A stretch of 64,000 nucleotides of DNA, taken from NCBI GenBank assembly GCA_031772625.1, contig CM062816.1, forward strand, positions 1,672,796,078 through 1,672,860,077, given 5' to 3'. This stretch comes from Pinus tabuliformis (lineage: Eukaryota > Streptophyta > Pinopsida > Pinales > Pinaceae). Within the stretch, counting starts at the first letter, position 1. Each line of letters begins with the position of its first letter. The translations under genes were made by a program, and so were the position numbers. The notes under the pieces were generated by a model. The model worked only from the letters and a program-made list of their open reading frames with translations. It had not been told where the DNA came from and ran no database searches. This document shows, one piece after another, positions 1 to 11,252 of the stretch.

Positions 1-406
1 TCAAAAGATTGATATGAGGAGGTTTGATGGCAAGGATTCGGTAACATGGATACTACAGATGGAGCAATATTTTGATCTAAATGATGTGCAACACACACAA
101 AAGGTACGCATTGCTTCTTTATATTTAGAACCCAATCAATTTGTATGGTATCAATGACTTTGTTCTCATAAACCACTTGTCACTTGGTTAACTTTTAAGC
201 AGGAAATGATAGCACATTATGAAAATACAAAGAGTAACACCTCCTTTCGCCAATTGATAAATCTTAAAAAAAAAAGGGTTTAATGGTGGAGCACATTGAG
301 GACTTCCAAAAATTGAATATTAGGGTGACTGCCATTCCAGAGGACCATGGGATTGATGTATTCATAGGGACTTTGAGGGATAACATCCGACATGAGGTTC
401 ACGGCC
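1..406 (+). pseudogene. gypsy gag, N-terminal/central part, broken
   Basis: Conceptual translation gives a retrotransposon gag domain with motifs such as MRRFDGKDSVTWI, MEQYFDLNDV and FIGTLRDNI, typical of Ty3/gypsy capsid. The protein would form the virus-like particle. It carries an in-frame stop near 156 (a codon that would be Gln or Trp in relatives) and a frameshift in an A-run near 270-280. The reading is cut at HEV by the hAT insertion at 407 and resumes at 1177-1184 with RLWEPNS, so the two parts belong to one gag. Confidence 0.85.
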
Positions 407-1176
407 CGATGTTGCAAAATTTGTTATCGGGATCAATTCGGCGAGGGGAAAAATAGGAAAAAATCGTAAAAATCGGGAAATAATCGGGAAAAAATCATAA
501 AATACAAAAATATTCATTTTTTTTCAATTTTTTTAATATCTAAAGCATCTACAACATAAAATAAATACATTGACACATAAATATGATAAAAGAACTAATA
601 TATAAGACGTGTAATATTATTTATAGTGCTACATCACACATAATAGTGAATCATGTCTTGAATAGTCAGTCTTGACTCCTGAGTCCCAACTCAGCCTCAA
701 AATATTAACAAAAACTATAATAATGGATCTCATATCATGATTCATAATGTCATATACAATGAAATGAACCAAATAACTAATACCACTGATTTCCTCTGCC
801 CCTCTTGCGAGAAAATGCAATAGCTTTCCCTCTAGATGTAGATGCCGGTGGAGTTGGCAGTGGACTCTGCTGTGCTCTAGAAGTTGAAGAACTAGGAGCT
901 ACAGGAGGTAGACCACGTCTTGTACTAGTGACAAGGGTAGCCTGGGTAGGTTGTGTCACTTCCTCTTCCTGTTGTTCCTCCTCCTCTTAAAAATAAAAAA
1001 AATAAAAAATAATAAAAAATAAAAAAATCAAGATTTTTTCAAAAAAATTGGGATTTAATCCCGATTTTTTCAAAATGAAAAAAATCATTGAATTAATTGC
1101 GCGATATTATCAGGAAAATGAAACAATTGTGATATTTCATTGTTATCGCAATAAAATCACGATTTTCGCAACACTG
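407..1176 (-). mobile_element. hAT transposon relic 1 inside gypsy gag
   Basis: The right end read on the minus strand begins CAGTGTTGCGAAAATCG and the left end begins CGATGTTGCAAAATT; these are imperfect terminal inverted repeats of the CAGTGTTG type seen in many plant hAT elements. The right flank ggttcgcc (1177-1184) matches the left flank ggttcacggcc with a 3-base gap, a decayed 8-bp target duplication, and removing the element restores gag (HEV-RLWEP). The interior is very AT-rich with repeated TTATCG/CGATAA subterminal words. It holds only a C-terminal tail-like ORF, so it is an internally deleted copy. Confidence 0.75.
777..990 (-). pseudogene. possible C-terminal tail of hAT transposase
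   Basis: A minus-strand open frame encodes a Glu-rich stretch followed by Ser/Thr/Pro-rich sequence and a basic end (SRKRGRGNQWY, then stop at 777). Acidic-then-basic low-complexity tails after the dimerisation domain are common in plant hAT transposases, and the ORF lies inside an element with hAT ends; the assignment rests on context more than on a diagnostic motif. No dimerisation domain or catalytic residues are present. It could also be an unrelated low-complexity ORF. Confidence 0.35.
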
Positions 1177-1295
1177 GGTTCGCCTTTGGGAACCTAATTC
1201 ATTGGAGAAAGCATTCAGGCTGGCAAAAAAAGTTGAAAGCAAAATTATGGCAACAAGGAAATCTACCACTCACAATTATAAAGATGGAAGTCTTG

Positions 1296-1394
1296 CTGCT
1301 CCTAGCCTTCCACAACCTACAAAGTTGACGCCACAACAATTGTTTTACTGCTCCTAGCCTTCCACAACCTACAAAGTTGACACCACAACAATTG
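1296..1394 (+). repeat. two-copy tandem repeat, 52-base period, in gypsy gag
   Basis: The segment starting ctgctcctagccttccac occurs at 1296-1342 and 1348-1394 with one difference (gacg/gaca) and a 5-base spacer. The period is 52 bases, not a multiple of three, so the duplication shifts the gag frame. Confidence 0.9.
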
Positions 1395-1603
1395 GAGGAA
1401 AAAAGAGCAAAAGGGCTTGGTTACAGTTGTGATAGCAAATACACTAAAAGTCATAAGTGTGCTAAGAAGAAATTATTCTACATAGATTGTGAAGATGACG
1501 AAGAAAATGAACAAGAAACATCAAAAGAGGAGGATATACATCAGGAACCAACCACAGAGAAAGAAGAAATGAATCCGACCATATCTTGCAATGCATTGGC
1601 AGG

Positions 1604-1608
1604 AATTA
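1604..1608. repeat. target site duplication of copia-1 (left copy)
   Basis: AATTA directly before the left LTR matches AATTA at 7907-7911 directly after the right LTR, a perfect 5-bp duplication as made by Ty1/copia integrase. Confidence 0.95.
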
Positions 1609-2602
1609 TGTTAATTTTTGGTATGTTTTATGCTTAAGAGCAATTTACTTCAATTTATTTTTCAACCCAATATCAATATCCAGTTGAGCAATCACATCAG
1701 CATGATAGGAAAATGCAGATAGAACATAAACATAAATAGTATAAGACAAGCCAAGACAAGAGGACATAAGATGTGGCACCAGCCAGGGACAAACCCCAAT
1801 GTGGGGAAACCCTTGATCAATTCTTCTCATATTCTTCAATAGTTTAGCAGAGAGATAATACAAATTTACAAATATGATTATTTATGACAAATCAGTAAAG
1901 CCCTAACCAGAAAAGTCAACATTGGTCAAACAACGCAGAATCCTTCCTCTAAACAACTTGGTCAAACCCAGTCAACTTCGGCCTCCAACAAGAAGCCCAA
2001 ACAGTGCAAAACAGGCTGAAAAAGTCCAATCAAATGTTGGTCAAGGAAAGTCAAACTGTAGCAAGCAACTAGGGCAATCAACGCTGATCAAACAAGAGGT
2101 CAGATCACCTTGGTTTCCATGCTCAAGTTTGCGGCCTGCCAAGGAGAAGCTGCCACACCCAAAGCACAGTCAAAGGGAGGTCAATGCTAGTCAAAGCAAC
2201 CCAAAACAACAACCTATGAACTTCGATCACACTGGTCAACACAGCTAAACAAAAAATCCTCCTTCCTTTGCACGTGTGAGAGAAAGCTTCCCTAATCTGT
2301 GTACCGAATCAAGTGAGGAGAGAGATGAGTGAAGATGAGATGATGAAATAATGCCTTGAGGTCTTCTCCTTTTATATGCAACGTTGGGGATGAATTGGGG
2401 GTAAAACTGCCTGTTTTGTTTGCTAGTCGACCATGACAATTTTACAATAATACAAATAAATTCATATCTTCATTTTTACATGTCGGAATCGGATGATCTT
2501 TAGATCAATCCTACACCTCTCGGAGAGAGGAATCCAAGAAAAATATCGCTATCATAAATAAGGTGAGCCATATGGAGTTTGGCCTAGTTGCCAATTTTAA
2601 CA
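1609..2602 (-). repeat. copia-1 3' LTR (left copy)
   Basis: 994 bp, TGTTAATTTT...AATTTTAACA; aligns along its length with 6919-7906. It holds a TATA-like box on the minus strand (2369-2377). Short ORFs on the + strand in it are low-complexity shadows. Confidence 0.95.
2369..2377 (-). promoter_or_regulatory. TATA-like box of copia-1 LTR
   Basis: TATAAAAGG on the minus strand, with the equivalent word at 7683-7691 in the 5' LTR. The copia-2 LTRs have drifted versions at the same place. Position and orientation fit the pol II promoter of the element. Confidence 0.55.
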
Positions 2603-2707
2603 CTCCCTCGCAACTAGGGAGAACTCCATCTGCTAATCCATCTGCCAGTTGGTACTATCTCTGCCATCAATGCACTGCTCTGCTCTACTAAACTATGAAG
2701 AAGAAGT

Positions 2708-2861
2708 GATCGAGAATGTATCATAGCATTCTCTACTGACCTGAAGTCAGTCCCAGAAAGAGAATGTCTCATACCACTTTTACTGACCCGAAGTCAGTTC
2801 CAATCAAAAGAGAGTGTCTCATACCACTCTTACTAACCCAAAGTCAGTTCCAATTGATCCC
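2708..2861. repeat. ~50-bp tandem repeat (3 copies) in copia-1 3' noncoding region
   Basis: Units of 48-51 bases begin near 2712, 2760 and 2811 and share the words ataccact, tactgacccgaag and tcagttccaat. The same array occurs in copia-2 at about 17214-17370, so it belongs to the family. Confidence 0.8.
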
Positions 2862-2989
2862 AGATCAATATAAGTCATCCTAACATAGGGGGTATAGTAG
2901 TACACGATGCGTCCATTGGTAGTACTATGGTCCCTATCCTCATTTCCCTACTCATTGGCCAGATGAGAGGTACTTCCCATGAGTCCCAG

Positions 2990-3145
2990 ACTGCATGGGT
3001 AGGATGTCTCAGCAGGAGAAGCATGAACCACTCATCCTACCTACAAGTCACCACGGGGTATCACAGGGGAAGGCTAAACCACTCACCCTGTACGCAACAA
3101 ACCACTAGGGGTAGGTTGAACCACTCACCATATGGTTGCTCATCG
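2990..3145. repeat. degenerate short repeats (aaccactca words) in copia-1 3' region
   Basis: The motif aaccactca recurs three times (near 3027, 3073, 3118), each about 45 bases apart, between purine-rich words such as aggggaaggct. The equivalent array in copia-2 is at 17520-17640. The region follows RNase H and precedes the 3' LTR. No coding sense seen. Confidence 0.6.
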
Positions 3146-3196
3146 CTCCAAGAAGTACCCCAAGCCCTCCGCAGCTCCCAGAGCTCAATGTCCATA

Positions 3197-4780
3197 TCAT
3201 CCAAGACCCTCAGAAGAGGGTCTCTCCACGACTCCTAGTTGTTCTCGGAAAGTCAAGAATTTGACCTTTCCCAGGGGCTTTGTCAGAATGTCGGCGACCT
3301 GCTCATCAGTCCCAATGTGATGGAGCCTTATTGCTCCTCGTTGTACCATATCCTGGATAAAGTGGTACCTGATATCTATGTGCTTAGAGCGATCATGAAA
3401 TACAGGATTCTCTGATAATCGGATCCCACTCTGGTTGTCGCAGAGGGTCACGATGGTATCCAACACATGTCCAAACAGCTCACTTAAGAGCTTCCTCAAC
3501 CAGATAACTTCACAGGAGGCCATACTCACAACTATGTCTTCGGCCCCAACGATGCTCAAGGCAACCGTCTTCTGCTTCCCGCTCATCCAGGGTATTGGAG
3601 TAGAACCCAAAGAGAAACACCACCCAAAAGTGCTCTTGCAATCCACCACACTGCTGGTCCAATCAACATCCGAATAACCATGTAGCCTCATATCTCCGAC
3701 AGTGTATCTCAGTCCATGAGTGATAGTGCCCCGAAGATATCTCAAAAGATTCTTGGCACCAATCCAATGTAAATGATTTGGTTCAATCATATATTGGCTC
3801 AATGTATTAACTGCAAAACATATATCCGGATGGGAGTTCATCAAGAACATCAGTGCTCCTATGAGTTGACGATACTCAGAAGCATTTCCCAATTAAGGTC
3901 CAACAACACTACCACATAACTTCTTGAAGTTAAATTCCATCGGGGTAGTCATAGGCTTGTAGTCCACCATCCCAAATCTTTCCAATATCTTCACAACATA
4001 TTTTCCTTGAGATAGGAAAATTTCTCCTGGCTTTTGCCAGACCTCCAACCCTAGGAAGTAGTGCATCAGTCCTAGGTCCTTCATCTCAAATTCAGAAGCC
4101 AACTCCCTCTTACATTTGTGAATGAGAGTGTCTGCACTTGTCAGAAAGAGGTCGTCCAAATAAGTACCAGTATGAGAGGTTTATCATTCTCAACTTGAAA
4201 GTAAAGGTTCGGATCGGCTTCACTTCTAGTGAATCTCAGCTTCATCAAATAGCTATCAATCCTCTCATACCAAGCTCGGGGTGCTTGCTTCAAGCCATAG
4301 AGAGCCTTCTTCAACCTGCATACATGAGATTCTCGGTCATGAACCTCAAACCCCTCGGGTTGTTCCACATAGACTTCCTCTTTGATTGAACCATGCAAGA
4401 AGGCGGTCTTGACATCCATCTAATGTAGGTTCCATCCTTGCAAGGCAGCAAGGGCTATGATCGAGCGGATGGTGGTGTATCAGGCAATAGGTGCAAATAT
4501 CTCATTGTAATCTACAACTTCCTTTTGAGAGAAGCCTCGGGAAATAAAGCGAGCTTTGAGCTTTTCTTCACTTCCATCAGTTCCATGCTTGATTTTGTAG
4601 AGCCACTTAGAGGTGACCACTGATTTGTCTTGAGGTCTAGGGACCACACCCCAGCCATCATTCTTCATAATAGACTCGTACTCTTCATTCATAGCATCCT
4701 TCCATACTTGTTGCTTCACAACTTCTTCAAATGATGAAGGTTCATTTTGAATGATAGTGCTCATGGCGGTCAAGTATCCT
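3197..4780 (-). pseudogene. copia-1 reverse transcriptase and RNase H
   Basis: Minus-strand reading shows the copia RT core: [51 protein letters not shown], then [10 protein letters not shown] (the catalytic Asp pair, reached after a frameshift near 4150), a Gly/Leu-rich thumb, and the RNase H with HGYSDVDW and LCDNQSG, ending DILTKPLGKVKFL. The RNase H word normally reading STAEAEYIA is SIVGAEDIV. RT would copy the RNA to DNA and RNase H would remove the RNA strand. Stops between 3893 and 3900 and the frameshift prevent one product. Confidence 0.9.
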
Positions 4781-6292
4781 TGATATCTGTTCGGCTTCTT
4801 GCTCTCACGGAGAGGCCCCCTTGGTGCAATATGTCTCTTGGCATCTTCGAGAGTCTCCCTAAGCCATGAGGGGTCTCCTCTTAGAGGACGAGGGCTCTTG
4901 GAGAGGAGGATCAATAGGATCCATAGGTTCATCAACATCGGCATCGTCTCGTCCCCTTTTTCACCCTGTCTTCCGGTGTCAACTTCTTTGTCCTTCCTTG
5001 GGATAGGAAGGTTGTTGATTTTGCTGAGAGCCATATCTTCGTCAAAGGTGACATCATGACTTATCTCAACTTCCCTTTGACCAGCCACATAAATTCTATA
5101 GCCCTTATAATTTTTGATATAGCCCATGAAGATTCCTTTCTTCCCAGATGCACCCAATTTGCTTATTTTCTCTTTCGGCATATGAAAATATACGGGACTT
5201 ACAAAAAATTCTAAAATGAGAGACATCTGGTTTCTTACCAGTGAACATTTCTTCTGGAGTCTTAGAGTCCAATGCTTGATGAGGGCATCGGTTTTGAACA
5301 TACACGGCGGTATTCACAGCTTCGGCCCATAGAAACTTTGGAAGCCTTTGATCATGAAGCATGGCACGAATAACTTCCACAATAGTATGATTCTTCCTTT
5401 CAGCCACACCATTTTACTCGGGAGTGTATGGTGTTGTGGTCTCCCTCTTAATGCCAGCTTTTCTGCAATAATCATGGAATTCATTTGATTCATACTCTGT
5501 CTCATTATCAGTCCTCAATATCTTGATTCTCTTCTCGGATTGCTTTTCGATCATGGCTTTGAAGTGACGGAACCAGGTGAACACTTCATCTTTCTTTTTC
5601 AAGAAGTAGATCCAAGTCTTGTGAGAATAGTCATCTGTAAAATTGAGATAATATAAGTATCCTCCCAAAGAGTTTATGGGAATCATAACAGATATGTCGG
5701 AGTGGATCAATTGCAATATATTGGTGGCCTTGCTATTACTTGAGGGGAATGGTCCCCTTGTAAGTTTTCCTTCGACACATCTCGGACATATACCTTCATG
5801 CTCTACTTTGAATTCGGGCATACCTGTCACCATTTGTCTCACATCGGGAAGAGCCGTATAATGAAGATGGGCAAACCTTTGGTGCCATAGTTCAGATTGT
5901 AAAGATGTGTCGCAAGACATGGCTCCCAATGGACTTCTTCCAACTTGATACAAAGTGCCAACTCGGAACCCAAGAGTAAAAGCATCTTTAAAATTCCTTT
6001 TCCAAACACGTACCTTTCCATTGATGAATGCTACCATGTATCCTTTGTTTTGCATTGCTGAAATGGACACCAGGTTCTTCTTGAGATCAGGGACATATAG
6101 AACTTCTTGTAAATGAATCGTGTTACCTTGATTCAATTGAAGGGTAGCATTCCCTACTCCCTTCACGGGATAGCTGGCATCGTCTCCAAGAATAATCTCA
6201 AAGATTGTCTCATTCTCTATCAGATTAGAGAGAGCTTCCTTGTACCCGATGCAGTGCGTTGAGGCACCATTATCAATTAGCCAATTCCCCAA
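4781..6292 (-). pseudogene. copia-1 protease and integrase
   Basis: The minus-strand frame starts with the protease word WLIDNGASTHC; the usual D-S-G active site is D-N-G. A GAG-pre-integrase HHCC region follows (LWHQRFAHLH ... CPRCVEGK), then the integrase core with IHSDIS, LRTDNETEY and AERKN supplying the D-D-E residues. A stop replaces Gln in TPE*NGVAERKN near 5414 and a frameshift occurs before position 5230. Integrase would join the cDNA to the target and would give the 5-bp duplication seen at the ends. Confidence 0.9.
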
Positions 6293-6832
6293 AGTGTCGG
6301 AGGAGAGGTAGCGGAGAGGGCCGATATAAGATACTATTCCTTTTGCTTATTGTTAACAACATTTGATTCTTCATACCTGGAGTTCCTTGCTTTTTGGGAG
6401 GGTTGACCATTTCTTTGATGTCTCGCATTCCTTTTTCCTTTGCCATTGAACCTGTCATTCCTTTGATTGTTGTTGTTGAAGTTACCCTTGGAATGATTGT
6501 GATCATCATCATGTGATGTGTCCCTTATATTTGGACACTCCCTTACATAGTGGCCAAACTTATTGCAAACAAAGCACCTGCTCTTCCTTCCACCCTTAGA
6601 TCTAATAAGCTTTCCATTGAAATGACCGTTAGACCCTGTATTTGACTTAAACCTTGTTGTACTTGTTCTTTGTAGCAGCCGATGCATTTGAAGGAGGCTC
6701 AAGGATTTTACCCCTTAGATAATCCAACACTTCTTGTTCTTCCAATGTCAAATCTAGAGACATCTTCCATCCATGATAGTCAAAATTTTCACGAAAATTG
6801 TCTTCAGCCGGGAAGTGGGATGAGGAACCCAT
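6293..6832 (-). pseudogene. copia-1 gag, internally deleted
   Basis: Starts with MGSSSHFPAEDNFRENFDYH (ATG at 6832, shortly after the primer binding site) and YHGWKMSLDLTLEEQEV. At about 6647 it jumps to the zinc-knuckle part (CFVCNKFGHYVRECPN near 6535-6580). Copia-2 has about 450 extra bases of capsid here, so the central domain was deleted. The knuckle Cys/His residues are intact. Confidence 0.85.
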
Positions 6833-6906
6833 TGAGCCGTTTGCCCTTGACCAATTGTCTTTGGTGATTGGTCTTTCACTCTTGCTAGGGCTTTGTCTTC
6901 ACCTCG

Positions 6907-6918
6907 ACTCTAATACCA
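6907..6918 (-). other. copia-1 primer binding site (initiator Met tRNA type)
   Basis: The minus strand reads TGGTATTAGAGT immediately after the 5' LTR end. It differs by one base within TGGTATCAGAGC, the usual plant complement of the 3' end of initiator Met tRNA. Confidence 0.85.
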
Positions 6919-7906
6919 TGTTAATTTTTGGTATGTTCTATGCTTAAGAGAAATTTACTTCAATTTCTTTATCAGCCCAATATTAATATCCAGTTTAGCA
7001 ATCACATCAACATGATAGTAAAATGCAGATAGAACATAAACATAAACAATAGAAGACAAGCCAAGATAAGAGGACACAAGATGTGGCACCAGCCAGGGAC
7101 AAACCCCAATGTGGGAAAACCCTTGCTCAATTCTTCTTATATTCCTCAATAGTTCAATAGAGAGAGATAGTACAAATTTACAAATCTGATAATTTATGAT
7201 AGCAGCAGTAAAGCCCTAACCAAAAAAGTCAACGCTAGTCAAACAAGGCATAATCCTTCCTCTAAACAGCGCGGTGAAACCCAATCAACTTCGACCTCCA
7301 ACAGCAAAACCCAAACAGTCCAAAATAGTGCAGAAAAGTTCAGTCAAATGTTGGTCAACGAAAGTCAAACGGCAGCCAGCAACTAGGGTAATCAACGATG
7401 GTCAATCAGAGGTCAAATCACCTTGGTTTCCATGCCCAAATCTACGGCCTACCAAGGAGAAGCTGTCACACCCAAAGCGCAGTCAAAGGGAGGTCAATGC
7501 TGGTCAACGCAGCCCAAAACAACAGCCTCTGAACATCAGTCAAACGGGTCAACGCAGCTAAACAAAAAATCCTCCTTCCTTCGCACGTGTGAGAGAAAGC
7601 GTCCCTAATCTGTGTACCTAATCAAGTGAGGAGAGAGAGAGGAGTGAAGATGAGATGATGAAATAATGCCTTGAGGTCTCCTCCTTTTATATGCAACGTT
7701 GAGGATGAATTGGGGGTAAAAATGTTTGTTTTGTTTGTTGGCCGGACAATTTGACAATAATACAAATAAATTCATATCTTTATGTCGGAATCAGATGATC
7801 TTTAGATCAATTCTACACCTCTCGGAGAGAGGAATCCAAGAAAAATATCAATGGTCATAAATAAGGTGACCCATATGGAGTTTGGCCCTAGTTGCCAATT
7901 TTAACA
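6919..7906 (-). repeat. copia-1 5' LTR (right copy)
   Basis: 988 bp, same ends as the left LTR, with frequent single-base differences and small gaps relative to it, so insertion is not recent. TATA-like TATAAAAGG on the minus strand at 7683-7691. Confidence 0.95.
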
Positions 7907-7907
7907 A

Positions 7908-8630
7908 ATTACCACTCCTCAAACTCTCAAGATAGAGGGATATATCAAGAAGAAAAAGGTAGTAGTGTTGATTGATTCAGGTAGTACTCATAATTTTATT
8001 CATTGTAAGATAGCCAAAGAATTGAATTGCTTCCTATATCCAGCACCCGAGTGTCAAGTGATGGTTGCAAATAGAGGAACTATAAATTGCTCTGGAAAGT
8101 GCCATAATATTAAGCTAACCATGGGGGAATATGTATTGAATAGTCCAATGCTTTCCATTCCAATGGGCGATGTTGATGTTGTACTAGGAGTCAAATGGTT
8201 ACAATCTTTGGGGACAATAGCTTTTAATTTTCAAGAATTTTTCTTGAATTTTTTTTGGGAAGGAAATGAAGTTGAATTAAGGGGTATCACGGGGAAACGA
8301 AGAAAGATAATCAACTCTAATGGCATGACAAATATTTTGAAGAAAAAACAACGAGACGTAATTGCACAACTCTGCTCACTAGAAGTTCAAACATCAAAAT
8401 CATCTTTTTCTCTAGATCTCCAAAAAGTCTTGGACAATCATTCCAAGGTATTTGAGACTCCCAAAGGCCTCCCACATATCCGTGATCATGATCATACTAT
8501 TCATTTAATTCCAGGAAGTGTTCCTCCAAACATCAGACCTTACAGATATCCCTATGCCCAAAAGAGTGAAATTGAACGTATGGTTGCAAAAATGCTAGAG
8601 GCTGGTATAATTCAACTGAGTTAAAGTTCT
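7908..8630 (+). pseudogene. gypsy aspartic protease and start of RT
   Basis: Continues the gypsy gag frame after copia-1. The retropepsin active site reads LIDSGSTHNFI (intact D-S-G) with the later flap/core words DVVLGVKWLQSLG. A linker leads to the RT start HTIHLIPGSVPPNIRPYRY and MVAKMLEAGIIQ, ending in a stop at 8622-8624 in the place of a Pro/Ser codon. The protease would cut the gag-pol polyprotein. Confidence 0.9.
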
Positions 8631-9048
8631 TTCTCTGCTCCAGTAGTATTGGTGCACAAGAAGGATGGATAATGGGGTATGTGTCTGGATTATAGGGAGT
8701 TCAACAAGGTCACTATTAAAGATAAATTTCCCATTCCTGTCATTGATGAATTGTTGGATGAATTACATGGAGCAATTTGCTTCACCAAGTTGGATCTTTG
8801 TTCAGGATATCATTAAATTAGAATGAAGATTTAAGACATTCCAAAATCAACATTCATAACAAATGAGGGTAATTATGAATTTTTGGTCATGCCTTTTGGC
8901 CTTACTAAGGCACCTTCGAGATTTCAAAGTTTAATGAATTACATTTCGAACCCTTAGAAAATTTGTGTTAGTATTTTTTAATGATATACTAATCTACAAC
9001 AAGTCTTAGAAGTATCATGTTCAACATGTTGACAAGATGCTCAAATGA
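8631..9048 (+). pseudogene. gypsy reverse transcriptase core, inactivated
   Basis: RT motifs are readable across stops and a frameshift: [44 protein letters not shown], then VFFNDILIYN. The last should be FFDDILIY; the first catalytic Asp is Asn (aat at 8980-8982). A shift from frame 3 to frame 1 occurs between about 8900 and 8970. The enzyme cannot be active. Confidence 0.85.
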
Positions 9049-9762
9049 TTGGAGAAACAATTATATGCAAAAACCTTCAAATGTTTCTTTGGAGTACAGC
9101 AAGGGGAATATTTGGGTCATATTATATCTCATGAGGGTGTTAAGGTAGACCCTAGAAAAATTAAAACCATTAAGGAATGGAAAATCCCCACATCCATAAA
9201 GCATCTGCGAGGATTTCTTAGGTTGACAGGGTGTTATCACAAGTTTGTTAAGAATTATGGGAGAACAACAGCACCTCTAACAAAATTATTGAAGAAAGAT
9301 GCATTTTCTTGGACTCCAAAAGCAACTAAGGCCTTTGAACATCTTAAAAAGGCAATGTGTCAAGCACCGACCTTGGCTACACTTGACTTCACAAAAACCT
9401 TTATTGTGGAATGTGATGCGTCGGGAAATGGAATTGGTGTTGTTTTAATGCAAGAAGGAAGATTCATTGCTTTTGAAAGCCGTCCAATCAAACGAAAGTA
9501 TTTACACAAACCTATTTATGAGAAGGAAATGTTGGCAATACTACATGCATTAAAACAATGGAGACCTTACCGAATGGGAAGACACTTCAAGGTAAAAATG
9601 GATCATGATAGTCTTCAATACTTTTTAGAACAAAGATTGTCTTCACACGAGTAACAAAAATGGGTCACAAAGATGTTGGGTTATGACTTTGAAATCATCT
9701 ACAAAAAAGGGAAGCAAACTGTTGTTTCAGATGCACTTTCAAGAAAGAATGAGGATGTGGAA
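9049..9762 (+). pseudogene. gypsy RT thumb and RNase H
   Basis: Reads KTFKCFFGVQQGEYLGHIIS, LRGFLRLTGCYHKFVKNYG, then the RNase H word FIVECDASGNGIGVVLMQ and YEKEMLAILHALKQW, supplying the first Asp and the Glu of the active site. A stop at 9652-9654 interrupts SSHE*QKWVTKMLGYDFEI, after which the domain closes with VVSDALSRK. The frame stays the same across the stop. Confidence 0.88.
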
Positions 9763-10815
9763 GCATTGCTTTGTGCTATTTCTATTATCCAGCCTAATTG
9801 GATAACCAAAGCAAGGGATGAACATAAGAATGACGAAGAGGTGTGGGCACTCATTCAAAAGTTACAGCAAGATCCTGGTACATTTGATACATTTAGCTGG
9901 AAAAATGATTCATTATGGTACAAAGATCGCTTATATCTTTGTAAGATTTCCCAACTCAATAAAAATATTCTTTTGAAATTGCACACCTCCCCCCTAGGAG
10001 GGCGCTTAGGATTTTTGAAAACTTACCACACGGTCAAGAAAGATTTTTTTTGGGATGGCCTTAAATCTGATATTGAGAAGTTTGTGGCAAAATGTTTGGT
10101 TTGCCAACAAAATAAAGTTGAGACAATTAAGACCCCGAGTATGTTACAACTTTTAGCCATTCCAAGTCAGCGTTGGGAGGAGGTCCCAATGGATTTTATC
10201 ATAGGTTTACCCAAGTTTGAAGGAAAGAGTGTCATCATGGTGGTAATTGATAGACTTACCAAGTATGCACACTTTTGTGCATTATCTCATCCTTTTAAAG
10301 CCAATACAGTTGCTACTGCATTTATGGAAACAATTCAAAAGCTACATGGAAACCCAAAGATTATTGTAAGTGATAGAGATCCCATTTTCACTGGAAATTT
10401 TTTCACTAAATTATTTTCTTGTCTTGGTACTAAACTAGCTCATAGCTCATCTTATCATCCTTAATCTGACGGGCAAAATGAGATAGTGAACAAATGTTTG
10501 GAAGGATATCTTCGTTGCTTTGTATTAGATAAACAAACACAATGGGTCAAGTGTTTACCTCTAGCTGAATGGTGGTATAACACTTCCTTCCATACTGTAA
10601 CAAAAATGACGCCATTTATAACACTTTATGGATATCATCCACCATCCATCATATCATCTTTAAGAGAAGATTCTAAGGTTCAAGCAGTGGAAGATCACAT
10701 CGAGCATAAACAAGTTCTCCAACTCTTAAAGCATAACCTCACTCTGACGCAGAATCGAATGAAGCAACAGGTAGATCAACATCACAGTGAAAGAAGCTTT
10801 GATGTAGGCGACTAG
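9763..10815 (+). pseudogene. gypsy integrase
   Basis: The HHCC zinc-binding part (LHTSPLGGRLGF, TYHTVKKDFFWDG, KCLVCQQNK) precedes the catalytic core with PMDFIIGLPK, VSDRDPIFTG and NEIVNKCLE, so the D-D-E residues are all visible. Stops at 10462-10464 and 10813-10815 break it without frame change. It would insert the cDNA in the genome. Confidence 0.9.
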
Positions 10816-11223
10816 GTATTTTTACGGCTACAACCATACAAACAAATGTTCCTCAAGCAAGCTAAGAAGGATAATACATTATCACCCAAGTACTATGGTC
10901 CTTACAAGGTATTGCAAAAAATTGGTACTATGACATACAAATTGGAGCTGCCTGCATCTTCCCGAGTTTACCCATTTTTTCATGTTTCATTTTTAAAGAA
11001 GGTTATCGGTGACAAGCTCCTAGTTCAAATAGTGTTGCCAAAACTTGATGAAGAAGGAAAAATGATATTTGAGCCTGAAGTAGTCACGGAAACAAGAACC
11101 CGACAGCTACAAAATCTATTAATTTCAGAGTATCTCAGTAAGTGGAAGAACTTACCCTCTGAAGATTCCACATAGGAGGATGGAAATTTTATACAGAAGC
11201 ATTCAAAACTACTCGAGCATTGA
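10816..11223 (+). pseudogene. gypsy integrase C-terminus with chromodomain
   Basis: The GPY/F-like part (PKYYGPYKVLQKIGTMTYKL, VYPFFHVSFLKK) leads to a chromodomain: PEVVTETRTRQLQN, ISEYLSKWKNLPSEDST, then a stop (TAG 11173-11175) where relatives have Trp, then EDGNFIQKHSKLLEH and the natural stop TGA at 11221-11223. In chromoviruses this domain guides integration to particular chromatin marks (family knowledge). The lost Trp belongs to the aromatic cage region. Confidence 0.85.
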
Positions 11224-11240
11224 GGACAATACTCTTCTAC

Positions 11241-11252
11241 AGGAGAGGGGCA
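11241..11252 (+). other. polypurine tract of the gypsy element
   Basis: aggagaggggca lies directly before the LTR start TGTCAGGTCCC, the position of the plus-strand primer. Confidence 0.7.

Larger units (their letters stand above)
1177..1608 (+). pseudogene. gypsy gag, C-terminal part with degraded zinc knuckle
   Basis: Starts with RLWEPNSLEKAFRLAKKVES and continues in frame through KGLGYSCDSKYTKSHKC, the CCHC zinc knuckle used for RNA binding. In relatives the motif starts LC-Y-x-C; here the first Cys is Gly, so only C-x-H-x-C remains. An acidic linker (EDDEENEQETSKEED) follows and reads to ISCNALAGI at the point where copia-1 is inserted. A 47-base stretch is duplicated at 1296-1342 and 1348-1394. 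Confidence 0.85.
1609..7906 (-). mobile_element. Ty1/copia retrotransposon copia-1, complete but degenerate
   Basis: Both LTRs begin TGTTAATTTT and end AATTTTAACA (an exact inverted repeat) and the whole 6298-bp unit is flanked by AATTA. Read on the minus strand the order is 5' LTR (right side), primer binding site, gag, protease, integrase, RT, RNase H, repeat-bearing 3' region, 3' LTR: the Ty1/copia order. It sits exactly at the gypsy gag/protease junction in opposite orientation. Compared with copia-2 its gag has lost the central capsid part, while its RT/RNase H is longer and better kept. Confidence 0.95.

Noticed and set aside
1922-2248. 108-codon + strand ORF in the copia-1 LTR
   Set aside because: Lies in the LTR opposite to the direction of transcription; the equivalent at 7274-7561 has diverged like noncoding LTR sequence.
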